DNA of 64,000 nucleotides, from assembly GCA_947561715.1 (NCBI GenBank), contig OX387203.1, positions 12,338,001 to 12,402,000 on the forward strand, given 5' to 3'. Source of the stretch: Ascidia mentula (lineage: Eukaryota; Chordata; Ascidiacea; Phlebobranchia; Ascidiidae). The position numbers and the translations under genes are program-made. Positions 24,068-37,200 of this stretch are shown piece by piece (within the stretch, counting starts at the first letter, position 1; every line of letters starts with the position of its first letter). Below the pieces are notes generated by a model. It searched no databases. It saw only the letters and a list, made by a program, of their open reading frames with translations, and was not told where the DNA came from.

Positions 24068-24892
24068 ATGGTTAACATCAAAATTGGAATAATAGGTGGT
24101 ACTGGAATGGACAAATGGGAAGTTTTCACTTTAAGAGAAGAAAAAGATGTTGATACTCCCTATGGAAAACCCTCAAGTAAACTGAGTTGTGGAACGCTAA
24201 GTGGGGTTGAATGTGTTCTTATGAATCGACATGGCTCAGGTCATCGGGTTTCTCCAACATGTATTAACTATCGTGCAAACATCTATGCTTTACACAAAGA
24301 AGGTTGCACACACGTACTGGCAACATCCGCATGTGGTTCTTTAAAAAAGGAGTGTGCACCTGGACAGTTTGTTGTTGTAGATCAGTTTATAGATCGCACC
24401 AACAAGCGGCATTCCACATTTTTTGATGGTGAGCCCAACAGCTTAAAAGGAGTGTGCCATATTCCAATGCGTCATCCATTTTGTGCAAAGTTGCGGGAAC
24501 TGGTGGTTAAAGTTTGCTTGGATAAGAACGTCGCTGTTCACAATAAAGGGACTGTCATTACCATTGAGGGTCCTAGATTTTCATCCTATGCCGAGAGCCA
24601 CTTGTATCGATCATGGGGTGGGTCTGTCATTAATATGACCACTGTGCCTGAAGTTTGCCTGGCACATGAACTGGGAATGCTTTATGTGGTTATCACTATG
24701 GTGACAGACTACGACTGTTGGCAAGAAGATCTTGAACCAGTTCATGTAGAACATGTTATGAAGGTTATGAAAGAAAATCGGGAAAAAGTCACCACAGTGA
24801 TGTTGGGTGTTATGGAGGCAATCGGGAAGATAGATTGGACAGAAGACGTTGAAACTGCAAGAAAGACTGCAAAATCATCAGTAATGTTTTAA
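24068..24892 (+). CDS. MTAP: S-methyl-5'-thioadenosine phosphorylase, intronless
   Basis: Cytosolic purine phosphorylase of the PNP/MTAP family. It splits methylthioadenosine, the by-product of polyamine synthesis, into adenine and methylthioribose-1-phosphate for methionine salvage. One uninterrupted frame of 274 aa (human 283) starts at an ATG in context CAACATGG. Visible signatures: GGTGMDKWE phosphate-binding loop near residue 10, NRHGSGH near 58, NYRANIYAL, SACGSLK, FIDRTNKR, IEGPRFSS, VINMTTVPE and TDYDCW. The purine-site Asp pair of TDYD is present. The loop RHG-S-G-H differs from RHG-R-Q-H of the human enzyme. All other recognised genes here are intron-rich, so this may be a retrocopy or a gene that lost its introns. 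The intact frame argues that it is under selection. Confidence 0.95.
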   Translation: MVNIKIGIIGGTGMDKWEVFTLREEKDVDTPYGKPSSKLSCGTLSGVECVLMNRHGSGHRVSPTCINYRANIYALHKEGCTHVLATSACGSLKKECAPGQFVVVDQFIDRTNKRHSTFFDGEPNSLKGVCHIPMRHPFCAKLRELVVKVCLDKNVAVHNKGTVITIEGPRFSSYAESHLYRSWGGSVINMTTVPEVCLAHELGMLYVVITMVTDYDCWQEDLEPVHVEHVMKVMKENREKVTTVMLGVMEAIGKIDWTEDVETARKTAKSSVMF

Positions 24893-26570
24893 ATCAAATT
24901 TAGGACAATTTGTAGTTTGTGACCAAAACAGTAAAGATTGTAATGCTGCTACCCTTCACAAATACTTAAAAACAATGTGCAGATCGGTTTAAATTTAATT
25001 TAACCTACAGTTTGTGACAATGTATGTATAGCCTTCTATATGTTGTACATGTTGAATGCGAAGTTCCATTATTTCATTCCCAGAAGTCTGGTTTGATATT
25101 TGCTTTACTAACTGTATTGCCTTCGTATTGTTCCAGATGAAACATTTGATGATAACTGCCCAAAAAATTATTACTGCCAAAATGTGATTGAACCTGTGGT
25201 GTTTTGTTTCAAAATACATGTCCCTAGTAACTTAGCTTGACATGTAAAATTTTGTGTAAATTAATTAATCAGAAATTGTTGCATTTTAGCACAATTTTTT
25301 GAAACAGACATTGTATGAGGATATCTTCTTGCTAACACCACACTAAGCGTAATGTTCAGTCAATTCAAAGCTTTTCTGGCCAAAGAAACTACTTCTTGGA
25401 TCTACATTTGGGTCGACATACAACCTTAATCAGGCAAAGTGCGTGAATAAAAACAACGCAGTTGAAAAAGGCTTTCTTGTAGTGACTGTGTTGTTTCCAG
25501 TTACGCCACTTGTGCGTTGGAAGCAGTAGAACTTCAAGTTGATACTACAGTACAAAAATCCCTCGTGTCTAAACACAGTTTGAAATAAACTTGCCGTAAA
25601 CCCCATTAAAGCTATGAGACCAGCTTTTGCAAAAATGTTGTAACGCTTTTGCAATTTGCGAGAAACCAAAAATGTTATTGCGTCCTCGCGTGAGAAAGAC
25701 GTGTAAAAATTTAAACGTAAGTTGAATTTCATCGCGTAATATTTTATTGTTCATAATCAATAATCAGCGTTAGTACAGGCTAACAAATAAAAACAATTAG
25801 ATTAAGACGGGATAAACGTTTGAAACCTCAACATAACCACACTGCACCAACAAAAGCTGAAAATTGGCGCCCTAGCTGTTGGGAACCTGAACAGATATAG
25901 ACTAGTCTATATTAAACCTATTGTTTTAGCTCAATGATTCCCAACCTCTTTAACCCACGGATGAATTTTTTGGCAGTTTTTTGGCGGAACTCTCTGGAAA
26001 TATGCAACATTTATCACCATGGGGTTGGTTTGCGTTGCTTGCTGTGAACAACTTTCAAAAAGCCTGGGTGCGACGTCAACAATTTCGTATGCAAGAAATG
26101 CGTTCACAAATTTTGTTGACTCTAGAATTGATTTCAGGTTGTGAAGCCATAGTTTAGGCTACGAACAACAAAGCAATATAAAGCACCAATTAAAATTAGA
26201 AAATGATTCAGTTTACTGGCATCACCAAGCTGGATCAGTACTAAAATGGCGTATATCCCAGAGTCGTGAGTGCAAACCTCCTGAGGTGTATGATTTGCTA
26301 TTTTTTGGGAAAAAAGTAACATGGGTCCAGCTTGACTGCAATGCCTAGGCTGTGGTATAGTTAACCTATTATGGTTTAAACGGGAAGTTGACTGATACAT
26401 TCTACGCGTAAAAAAAGGCGCAGCTTCGTTAACATTTGTTTAAAAAGGCGGCGCTCGTAGGCTATTTGTCTAATATTAGGACTTAAAAGAATTGCCAAAG
26501 AAAACGTTAATAATATTTCAACACTCATGAGGCACATTTTCCAATAATTTGTTTTGTGTTACAGGTTTGT
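24893..26570. other. Intergenic, no recognised gene
   Basis: Only short open frames. A 100-codon minus-strand frame at 25430-25732 lacks motifs and supporting splice sites. No structured repeat was noticed. Confidence 0.5.
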
Positions 26571-28106
26571 TTACACTTCAAAAGATATTGTTTTACAGCT
26601 GATTTCTTCACTAATCTTCGTTGCGACACCGAAATCTCCCTGCCCTGAATTGCCCTCAACTGATCGTGTTTTAATCTGTTGTGTCACATTGTTGATAATA
26701 TCATCAATAATATTTCGGATGAATTGTTTTTCAACATCGCGCTTGACAGTTTGCTTGAAACTCCGATCTTCAGTTAGTTTAACAAGTAGTTTATTGCGTT
26801 GCTTCTAAATAGAACATGCATTATAATGGCTTTCTAAGAAGATAAGTTTTCGAACATTTGGCGAGTTTGCGTTAATTTTTAGGTCAACGATGCCGGTAAT
26901 TTTACGGAAGTTGTATAACGTACTGCATCAAATTCTTTGTTTGTTTTTATGAAAACAGCACTTCTGTAAGTAATGTCTTTAGCGTCACAATCGTGACAAT
27001 GATTTAGTATAAAAAATAGACCTAAATACTTTTTTTATATAATTTAGTTTGCTAATGTGGTTTACGTATGCAAGAACTCTTATTCCAAATTAAAAAAACT
27101 TACCTTGTATGGACTGTAACTGCTTCCATATGACATTACGGATGAAATAATTTGGTTCACATACGATCTTGACTTTCGTTGAATTTCCCTCGTTTTATCC
27201 AAACGATAGCATAAGTCTTGAAGGTTGGTGGTTAGCTGTTAAATTGCGCGGTTACTTTTCAAATGATTCGTTGTTAAATTATTGTTCAAATTCCTGTACG
27301 CTAATAATTCCTAATTGTTGGTATTGCGCAGCTAATTTGATTGTTATTCAGATGTAGGCCTATGTATTTTTATTGTTAATTTTAAATGCGAACATGGGCC
27401 TGTATTTATGAGTTCTTTTACGATGGTTTGATTAACTATACCAGCAGCAAGGTTGTCCGAAAACTGGTTCTCGGGGCGCAAACGGCCCGTCACGTGAATT
27501 CTTGCAACCCTTGGAACACATTAGAACATTCCTAATTCAAATTTTTAAACATGGATTTGCTGGGAGAATAATGCAACAATGTCCAGGAAAAATAAATCTC
27601 CAGCAAGATGCGTTTTAAAAGGATGTAAACAGATAAAACTTGTGTGTATCTAACTCGGAGAAAAGGATTATACAAGCGACATTTTGAAACAAAAAAAACT
27701 GCACACACTGTGTGTCAATTCCAATGCACGAAATGAAACCTAAATCATGATACTGTTGTGCATTTCAATAACAGTGATCAAAGCAGGAATTGCCGGTTTG
27801 ATAGAGGACAAGTAAAAGTTACCAAACGTAACCAGAATAATGCTGGTATTTGACATTTCAACAACAGTACATGTACATCACATTAATAAACTACAAACAG
27901 GTTATATAGACTTGCTCATCGATAGTACGAGAATCTGACGGTCGGTAAGGCATTGTCTGTTTCTCTGCGACAGCCAATTGCTCCGTCCAATTTATGTCAG
28001 CAGATATATATGAAAACAATGTTTCAGCTGATGCGTGAAAAGCATTATCAGGTTCTGCGATAACAAAACCAACCAATACCACACAGAAAGGTACACACAG
28101 GTTCAT
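26571..28106 (-). CDS. Unrecognised small gene, possible secreted coiled-coil protein
   Basis: Exons 27235-27104 and 26804-26571 splice in phase 0 (donor AAG|GTAAGT, acceptor TTTAG|AAGCAA). They encode about 121 residues rich in Lys, Arg, Gln and Ile (for example EIQRKSRSYVNQII and NIIDDIINNVTQQI), ending in TAA at 26573-26571. Helical coiled-coil structure is likely. Two 5' options both fit phase 0. First, exon 28106-27912, which starts MNLCVPFCVVLVGFVIA and reads as a signal peptide; this gives a complete 186-aa protein, though with a weak GTCTAT donor. Second, exons 28703-28564 and 28349-28274, listed separately. The acceptor at 27236 has a poor pyrimidine tract. I do not recognise the family and assign no function. 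Confidence 0.5.
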
Positions 28107-28264
28107 ACGAACCAAATAAACACCAACTATGCAACCGGTCGAACACAAATTTTAACGTGTGTAGTAATTTCGGATCTATATGTGCATCGTGTTGTTATGA
28201 GTGAAACTTCCAGATTGAAGCAGTTATTCATTTTCTTGAGTTTAGTGTTTGAATTAAAATTAAA

Positions 28265-28703
28265 TTAACTTACTTGTTTTGTTGAAGATATTTGAGTTTT
28301 AATATTTCCCGGAACAATTTCCTGAGTAGATTTTGTAAAGTCTATTTCGCTGTGAATATCAACCAGAGGAATTTTACAGCCTATGGAGAAGTTTACACAA
28401 TATCAACAAAACTGTTTCCAGTTCTATGTCATATCTTGGTTCCTACCGCTTTCCATTTCACTTTTATCAATCAAATTTTAAGTCAGTGAACATTACAAAA
28501 CAGTACCATAGTATGCTCAGAATGCTATTTCTGTACCTTTTTCAAAAACAATCCCATTTGTACGCAACAATTCGTCGTTTGTCAATCATAACAGTAGTAA
28601 CCTCGTTTACGTTAAAGACAAGACAGCTTCCAAGCTGACTCACAAATCCAGCCCTCTCGTTTTCGGAGAAGAGAAAAAGGCAACCGTCTTGAAGCCGGGG
28701 TAC
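28265..28703 (-). CDS. Two linked exons of an unrecognised gene, partial
   Basis: Exon 28703-28564 follows a good TTTTTAG acceptor and ends with phase 2 (GC|GTACAA). Exon 28349-28274 follows CACAG with one base, which completes the codon. Together they encode about 72 residues beginning VPRLQDGCLFLFSENER, with an alternating hydrophobic pattern suggestive of beta strands, then STQEIVPGNIKTQ. The second exon can either splice at GTAAGT (28273) into the exons at 27235 and 26804, or stop at TAA 28267-28265. No upstream exon or family match was found. It may be the 5' part of the gene listed at 26571-28106. Confidence 0.35.
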
Positions 28704-28713
28704 CTAAAAAGAC

Positions 28714-30392
28714 TTGGTGTCTGCTGGAGACCTGCACAATAGAAAGAATCCTTGGACATGGTAAACTGTGCGCTCCCTTTCTGAATCCGTGGGGCCTCTT
28801 TTTTCAAGCGTCCTCTTACACGAGCGTGGGGCCCGATGGGTTAAACCGGTTAAATGTGTTTAGCACCGCGGTCATGGAATTTTACTTCAGAAGACTAAAT
28901 GCTCAACCGTGGATTTCGTTTAAATTAACAATTATTGTCAGACAAAGCACTTACATTATACTATGCGTTAAGGTAGTTTCAAATGACTTGCATTATCACA
29001 ATCAGGACAAACACAAGTGTCTCGAGGATTGTTACGCAACAAATTGACACGAAACGGAATTTGCGTCGTTTATCGATGTTTAGGGTGATACGACTGACGA
29101 AATGTTTTTTGCGTGTTTCTAAAACCTGGAAAAGTCACCCTTAATATTTAGATAACGTTAAAAAATCGAAGCCTATGCGTAAGGTATACATGGAATTCCT
29201 AATTATGCTGGCAAAGTTGTCACTTTAAATTAATGTTGCAGATACCGTTTGTCTAACTCGTTTTATTGATCATTGGAAACACTCTATGGCCACATTGTAT
29301 TGTTGTTGACCAGAGTAATATTTGTAATAAAAGCAGCAATCTTGACTCGTTGTCCCAATACGTTTGCGACATAGTAACTTATAGTTCGCTTTGTTTGGAT
29401 GTGAAAACAGTTTGCTACGAATGCAAATGCAGTTTTGAAACAATTGCGTTGGAAAGTTCCACTATGTCTGCAGAAAGCTACCGACAAAGGTGACTGTATT
29501 TGACGACTTAAGGTCAGTTTCTGTGTACAACCGATGCTTCGTCTGTCTTGCGAATCAACAAATTACATTTATATTGATAAAACACTATATGTCTTATATT
29601 CAACATGTGGACAAAGGAAATAAATGGAGCGTTGACCCAATGTACGTAAAACAAACATGTTGTGACATTTTGGCAACACTTTCTACAACAACGTTTGGTT
29701 TGGTTTCCAGACACCGCGTGTAATCAGACCCGACATCGACCAACACAAAAGCGAGCTGAGGACGACCTCGTTATCCGAAACTTTTGATCGAGTCGCGTCC
29801 GCGTTCGCGTTCGCGTTCGATCTCATTGAAGCTAAACCTCATTTAAAAGCAAGGGCAAAGAGGTTTTAGTTGATGCCAACAATTCATGGCAGCTACTTGT
29901 ATATTAGTTGATGAGAATTATTATCAGGATTACTATTTTTCGCCCTTTATGTTGCATGCTAAATGTAGGGAGAATTATATTGTCAATTGTGTTTTTTGCC
30001 GGAAAAGAGAAGAATTAGCAAGTGGCTTCGAAACTTTACCACAAGAAGATCAAGCAAAGCATCAGGTTGGGTTGAATTGGTGGCTCTTTCCGGCCCAATG
30101 ATTTTCGTAATTTCGACAATGAATGCAAACTCGGAAAAAAGCAGCATTTTGCAATGCATTCAAATAAGTCGTCGATAGTAGTTTAATCAAAGCTTTTTTT
30201 GCACTTTTATCTTGTTGTAAGTTGTATCATAAAAGTTTGGGAATGCAGAATTTTTATACAATGCTTATTTATTTTTAGTTTATTACAATATTGGTTAAAG
30301 TTTAAAACAGTAAAATCATCCCAATATACTGTGGGATTTATGGTTGCAGTTGCAGTTTTTTCCCAATATATTAAGCGTCCTTTTTAAATAAG
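28714..30392. other. Intergenic, no recognised gene
   Basis: Short open frames on both strands at 29266-29723 have no motif. A short GCGTTC microsatellite lies at about 29795-29820. Confidence 0.45.
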
Positions 30393-30394
30393 TA

Positions 30395-30752
30395 CCGTAT
30401 TTACTCGATTGTAAGCCGCGGCTTATAAAGTTTTTAACCTACCGTTTGTGCGGCTTACAAACGAGGGCGGCTTACATTATTCAATGTCACGCCGATATTT
30501 TGTCTGCGCTCTGTTTTTTAATGAAATTTACCATCAACTCGCTTCATCGTACCAATACGTTTTATCTCCCAAGATTTTCTGCGTATCTCACAATTTTAAA
30601 CGACAGATTTGTTGACTATTATTGTTGTAGGGCACCTAAGTTTGTCTTTAACATTAACGTGCGGCTTATATTAATTTTTGAACACCTTCACATGCGGCTT
30701 ACAATCGAGGGCGGCTTACATTCGAGGGAGGCTTACAATCGAGTAAATACGG
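30395..30752. mobile_element. MITE flanked by TA
   Basis: Perfect terminal inverted repeats of about 20 bp, CCGTATTTACTCGATTGTAA at the left and its complement at the right. TA dinucleotides at 30393-30394 and 30753-30754 act as target duplication. Variants of GCGGCTTACA recur near both ends. Non-coding, 358 bp. The TA duplication points to Tc1/mariner-type transposase in trans. Confidence 0.85.
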
Positions 30753-31222
30753 TAGATGAAAAAAGTATTGGAACAGACAATAGGTTATGAAGTATATTGT
30801 CGCATGCCCAGCTTATTTAAAGAGCATGTGACATGGAAATTCAAAATAAAAAAATATTAAACTATGAAATGATCATAACTTTTATCAACTTTTGGCGAAA
30901 AAAGTAGCTTGATGCGGTCACTGGTGTGTCTGAAGCACGTGTTTTTTGGGTTGGCGCGCATTTTTAATTCATTTTGTCTTCCCTTGATCCCAAGATCTGA
31001 AAACTCATTTGGGCGATCCTGTCTGTCTTGTGGTTCCATGAAACACTTTTGCATTTAAAATTATTTTTTTGTTTTGAGATGCTTTTATTTTTATTTTTTT
31101 ATTACTGTTATTCACTACTGCATTCTCTCAATTAACTTACACAAACAATTAGATAAAAAACAACATAGTTGAATAACGTAGGAGCATATTTTGGTATTCG
31201 TTTGTCCATTTTTGTCAACGCA

Positions 31223-34200
31223 ATGTCGTCATTCGTTGAAAAGACATATGAAGGACCGGATACAAGTAAAGGTAGGAATATTATTTTGCCATTTTGCTCA
31301 AACCTTACATTATATTTATTTAATTGCAGCCGTTTGCATAACAAAGCCCACAATGGTGAGGAATCAAACTTATCAAGTAATTGATGCCCAAGCGATTAAA
31401 TCTGTGTTTGGAAGAAAAGATGTTCGAGATTGTCCGGTTGCAATATATTCAGTTACTGGAATGCTTAGGAAAGGAAAATCATTTTTCCTCAATTTGATGA
31501 TGAGATATTTGGAGTTTCGTCGCTGGAGCAAAGTAGGTTTTTAACGTGACGTCTGGAGCATGATTTTGCTGTAGGCTACAATAGTTGCGAAATGCAAACT
31601 GTCTGTGTTGATTATAACAGCTGCGATTTGCCCAGTAAAATCTGCACTGCCTGGAACGTGCCGAATGCCATGTGCCAGATTACAATTTTTCCCCTATTAG
31701 TGAACGCGACTCTGTCCCCTGCTGTTTGAACCAGTAATTGACACAACGTCAGTTTTCTTTTATAAACGAACATACACTTGGTACAGCACATAATGTCAAC
31801 AACAATAACAACACCAACGTACCAACTTTTGGGGTTCCATGTCAGAATTAATCCTTTTTGATACATTTAACACGACTTATTCGTTTTTGACAGCTGGATC
31901 TTATTCAAATAGACACAGTAAATGATAAGCAAAGTGGAGCCAATAATATGAATTGTGTAAACCGTTTGGTCAGCAAAGTCGTCTGATAGTCACACCAGCG
32001 GCACTGATGAGACCTTATAGGTCGAAACAGTGGCCATCTGTCTGCAGCTTACACAGTAAATCAAGTTACCTTGAGGATGATATGCAGTCGTTCGAGTCTT
32101 TCGACAACCCACCAACCGTGCTGCTCCATAAATAAAATAGATTCGAAGTTAACACCCCGATCTGAATGGATTATGGCCGGTAAGCGGGGCACCGTAAACT
32201 AACGATGAAACATTGTTCGGGCAACGTCTTTTGTCCTTTGCGCGCACATCTTTAGTGAATGTTTCGCAAGCAATCAATAGGTATTGATTACCACTGGAGG
32301 TCATCGGTAGTGGTCCCATTATGTCGACCTCCACTCGCATTATGGGCAGCATCTTCCCGAAAAGAACCAACGGAGCACGGGGTGTTACAGTATAAACTTC
32401 TTACTTCGTTGGCAGTGGCGACAAGGACGGACATAAGCTTCCACTTCGGCTCTCCACCCGGGCCAGAAATGTCTTTCTTCGATATTCGAACAGGTTTTTG
32501 CCATTCCAAACCACCCAGTGGTGCGTCGTGCAAAGCGGACATAATCGTTTCTCTGGTGGTCTGTGGAGTGATAAGGCGGTAAACACTCGCGCCCGGTTGA
32601 TGTAAGGAGTCACTTGTTTGATACAACAAGTTGTTTTGAACAATTAATCGTCCGAATTGCCCCCAAAGGTGTTTGGTTATCGTCGAGGCAGATCTTACAG
32701 TTCAGTAAGGTAGCCTCTTGTTTAACTACCTGAAAGCCGGAAATATTTCCGGGTCGTCTTGTCGGAATTTTTTTATTTGCTTATACGACAGACCTATGAA
32801 GCGACGCAAGTCCAAGGAATAAACGTCACTTCTACCGTTTTGCTGATCGTTGGTGGCGCACGAAGCGTCGACCGGAGAAGGCAGTGCATCTTCTTCCTCA
32901 TTGGTCGAATGACTCAGTGCATCGGCGTTGCCGTGTTTCTTTCCTGGGCGATGAATTAGTACGAAGTCGTACTCAGCAAGGCGTTCGAACCAGCAAGCAT
33001 TTTACGAGACTTCCACAACTACGTAAGAGACGAATGGTCAGTCTGCAGCAGAAAATGCCTGCCAAGCAAGTAACATCTATACTATTTAACGGCGTATACT
33101 ACAGCTAGCAACTATTTTCACGTGGTTGCATAATTGCGCTCGGCCTTCGATAGCAATTTGCTGCCAAAAGCGATCACATGTTTTTTTACATCTACTATCT
33201 GAGACAACACACATCTTTGGAAGCGTCGGTATCTGAGACGAAAGTCGATGAAAAGTCTGGGTGCTGCAGAATAGGTGTTTGTGTAAGGCGTCGCTTTAAT
33301 TCGTCCAATGTATCTTGTTGCTCTTTCCCACACTTAAATGTTCGACCCTTATCTGTAAGCTTGTGCAGTGGACCGGCCACACTAGCATAATCTTTGATAA
33401 ATCTGCGATAATAAGAGGATCGACAGACACTCCTTCATCGGAAATCTCATGCCCCAAGAAATGTACATACGACTGAAACAGGTTACATTTGGTCGGTTTT
33501 AACTTAAGGCCCGCCTCTACTAACCTGTCCAGTACTCTACTTAATCCATGCGCTCTTTGAATGTAGTAGCATACACGATAATATCATCTAGGTATGCCAA
33601 TGCCCCGAGCATTGTTGAGCATTATTGGTGGTTTCTATTCCTTTCTAGCACTAACAGCATTAACCTCTGAAAGCTAGCAGCGGTGATCGACTAAAGTTTA
33701 TTTTTAAGTTTTTTGAAGTAAATTCGGTTGACCAACTGGCTTCTTAATTCGCATAGGCCAGTGGGGTTCGTTCCAACCGCTTTGGCTTTAGTGACTATTT
33801 CATTCAATTGCATTTCGTACAGGATTTCAGCCTGTTTGGAATATAGTCTTTGTCAACGTTTGTTAAAAAAGTTGCTTCTTAATTTCGTCCGTAGGTTTTA
33901 TGCGGGCGCAGTAGGATTAAAAACTTGTAAAAACGAGTGAAATTTTCTCCGTTTCTAAAAGAATTGTTTCCAATGTTAAAAGCCATATCCCTGATCGAGA
34001 GACATGTTTATGAATCTTTAGTCCTTGTCGTGTGACATCACAGCATACAATTGGTCAGGTTTACAACAGCAGATTCTTTTCGAAACCCTCATTAGTCCGG
34101 TTTATATATCATGTCGCACTAAAGCAATCAAGAAAAGCTTTATTTTGAACCAGTCATTGGCCCGTTCTGTGTCACATGGGAGGGGGGCGGAATAGAAAGG

Positions 34201-37200
34201 GAGCTAGTGATGTGAAAAGAAATCAACATGCGGTGACTATGCGTTCGAGACAATTACGGTGTATGGTGAAATAATGTAAGTGAGAAAAAAGTGGCGTAAG
34301 TGGGAAAGGACGCATCCCACGGCAGTATCGGATGAGTCCGTGTCAAGTATGAATGACTTATTGAAGTTAGGGTAGCAAAGGATCGGAGCGGTCGTGAGGT
34401 TCCGTTATAACTGAACGAAGGCCTCCTGGCATTGGTCGTCCCACTGGAACCGCTTTCCTTTTTCTGTCTGCCTGTGGAGGGGACCTGCGATCTTCGCATA
34501 GTCACGAATAAATTTGCGATAGTAAGATGTTAAGCCTAAAAACAGCCGGATCTCCTTCACATTACGCGGTGTGGGCCATTCGGAAACCGACTGTACTTTG
34601 TTGGGGTCGCATCGTATTCCGTCTTTCGATAATACGTGACCTAAAAAAGCCACCTCCTCTTTGAAAAGCGAACACTTAGACGGCTTTAACGTCAGCCCCG
34701 CGGTTTGAATTCTCTCTAGGACGTCAGCTAGTCGATTTAAGTGTTGCTCGAAAGTATTGGAGTAAACAATAATGTCATCCAGATACGCTAAGGCACCCCG
34801 CCATTCGATCCCGCTTAATACCATGCGCATTAAGCGTTGAAAGGTCGCTGCCGAATTGCATAGACCCATAGGCATTACTTTAAATTCAAACAGGCCGACG
34901 TGACTGGTAAACGCAGTTTTCTCTTGTGAAGAGGCATCCATAGCGACCTGCCAATAGCCAGATTTCAGGTCTAGCGTAGAAAAATACGCCGCGTTCGACA
35001 TTTGGTCAAGGCTGTCGTCTATCCGGGGGATCGGGTAACTGTTCTTTTTAGTTGGCTCGTTTAGCTTGCGATAATCGACACAAAAACGAGTCTCACCGGA
35101 TTTCTTCCGAACCAACACGATCGGACTGCTCCACGGCGATTTAGACGGCCGAATCAGTCCTTGTTTGTCCATTTCTGCCATAATCTCTTCCACTTTCGCC
35201 TTGTTGTGGTGGGGCATGCGGCGGGGTGGCTGTCGCACTGGAGCGTTATTTCCTGTGTCGATCACGTGACGCACAACGTCCGTGCGTCCAAGGTCAACGT
35301 CAGATGTTGAGAAGGCGTCCTGGTTGGGGCGAAGAAGGGCAAACAGCTCTTCTCTTTGTTCTTCAGTTAGGTGGTTTCCGATCTGAGCTTACTTTATAAT
35401 GCACTTAAACGGGTCACGGTTATCCGCTGTTTCGTGTGGCGACACCGAACAAATTTCTGCGCAGCCGCCAAAACAATCCGGGTGTTTACATTTCGCCGAC
35501 GATCCATCGACTACCACACATGCGCCAGACATTGGACATTCGACATCGCCAAAGGCATAAACAGGCGATGCCTGGGCGATCCTTGACCCGCTTGGTATTT
35601 CTACCGCTTCGTCCCCCAAATTCGCGACATGGACCCCAACAGTGTTACTCCGCGCCATCGTTATACTCGTAGCCGTCAACAACCCATATTTTTCCACAAA
35701 CCCGTCTATTTTCTCAGTTAGAAAAGGGGTTTCCCTGGTGTGCGGCTTTTGGCAAAAGTTTGCTGTGACACATACCTCGGTAAACGCGGGGATAGTGACA
35801 TCGTCGACGACGTACACCTCGGAAGGTGGTGGCAACGGCACCGGAGAATGCGAGAGTAAGTCATCAATCCTCCCACTCGGAGGGGAAGTTCGACGCAGCC
35901 TTTTACCGCCAATTGCTGTCCGCCGGCTCCGACCAAGTTCTTCTTTAAGCACCTGTTTACCCGGTCGTGATGCTCAGCGCTTAAGGAATGCCACATTAGG
36001 GTATTAATCAAGCAGACACTGGAGCCGGTGTCCAACAACGCACACATCCTCGTCTGGCCGACCAGTATGTTGACAAACCGCAACGGCGCTGCGGGTGTAG
36101 CGGGTTTTTGTGCCGACTTTGGCGCCAAGCATTTGGGTGCATCTCGAGTTATACGTTTTTGGTCGAAGTGACATTTTATCTCCGATGCGCGACGAATCGA
36201 TCTGGAAAACGAAGGCGTACGTGGTATGTTTTGACGTCTCGTGTTGACGTCCCTTGTGCGCATTGTGTTGTGGTCGTTCGCGCTTTATGGCATCCACTTG
36301 AGCTTGTAACGCCGATAAGGTGTCCTCGAGTTGTATGTTCTTTTCCTTGGACCGTTTCTCCATGTCTTCTAACTTTTTTAGTACTAATTCCATCTCTGAT
36401 GCTTTGGTGTTTACTGCAGCGACTTGGACAAAGCTCGGTGTTTGCGTATTGACAACGACTTGAGCTGCGGCTCTGAATGATCGCTCATACTTGATGGTGA
36501 TCGGGATAGTGTCCGCGAGGCGCCGGTCTTGCAAGCCTTGCAATAAGGTAATGTGCAGAACCTCATTTTTAAGGGCAGCTTCGATGAAGTTGCTGTAGAC
36601 ACCATCGCCCAGTGCCTGTAGGGCGTAAACGAATTCGCGTGCGGATTCGCCAGGCAATTGCACGCGCCTTATCAGCTCTGCGCGTTGGCGCTCTGCGTGG
36701 TTGACCAGTAGCCCTTTGGCGTAATGCGCGTTCTTTGAGGTCCTTGTAGGAAACCTCGAACAAGTTTGCCTCTTTTACTTGTATTGTCCATTTCAAGTCG
36801 TTGTCAATGCTTGCCTGGAACAGGTGTCGTTTCATTTCTTCTGAGGCCTCGACGCTCGTACAATAGGACTCAAATACATTAAAATACTGTCCTAGGTCAG
36901 CTCCCGGCCGTAAAGGCGGAGGTTGCATTAAAACATTAAAAGCCATTGTTAAGAAAAATCAACCTTTAAAATATCATAAAACCAAAATACACGTAGGGAG
37001 TCTTCCCAGTAAAACCAGCCGGGTGTGGTGACAGGGTACTGGCGTGCTCGCCAAGCTGTTACGGAATTATTTCGGCAGCTTTGCAATTCGGCGGTCAGAT
37101 GTTTTTGGTTGGCGATGTTATCCCCCAATTAACCCTTCTACCTAAATCGGTACTTTGCACAAAGCTGCCTCCCTAATTCTGATACTGCCCAGAACCCTGC

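Noticed and set aside
25430..25732. 100-codon minus-strand open frame
   Set aside because: No domain, odd composition, no supporting splice or promoter signals.
34130..34404. 3' LTR of gypsy element E1
   Set aside because: No matching repeat was found near 37,000-37,800, so no LTR pair can be shown.
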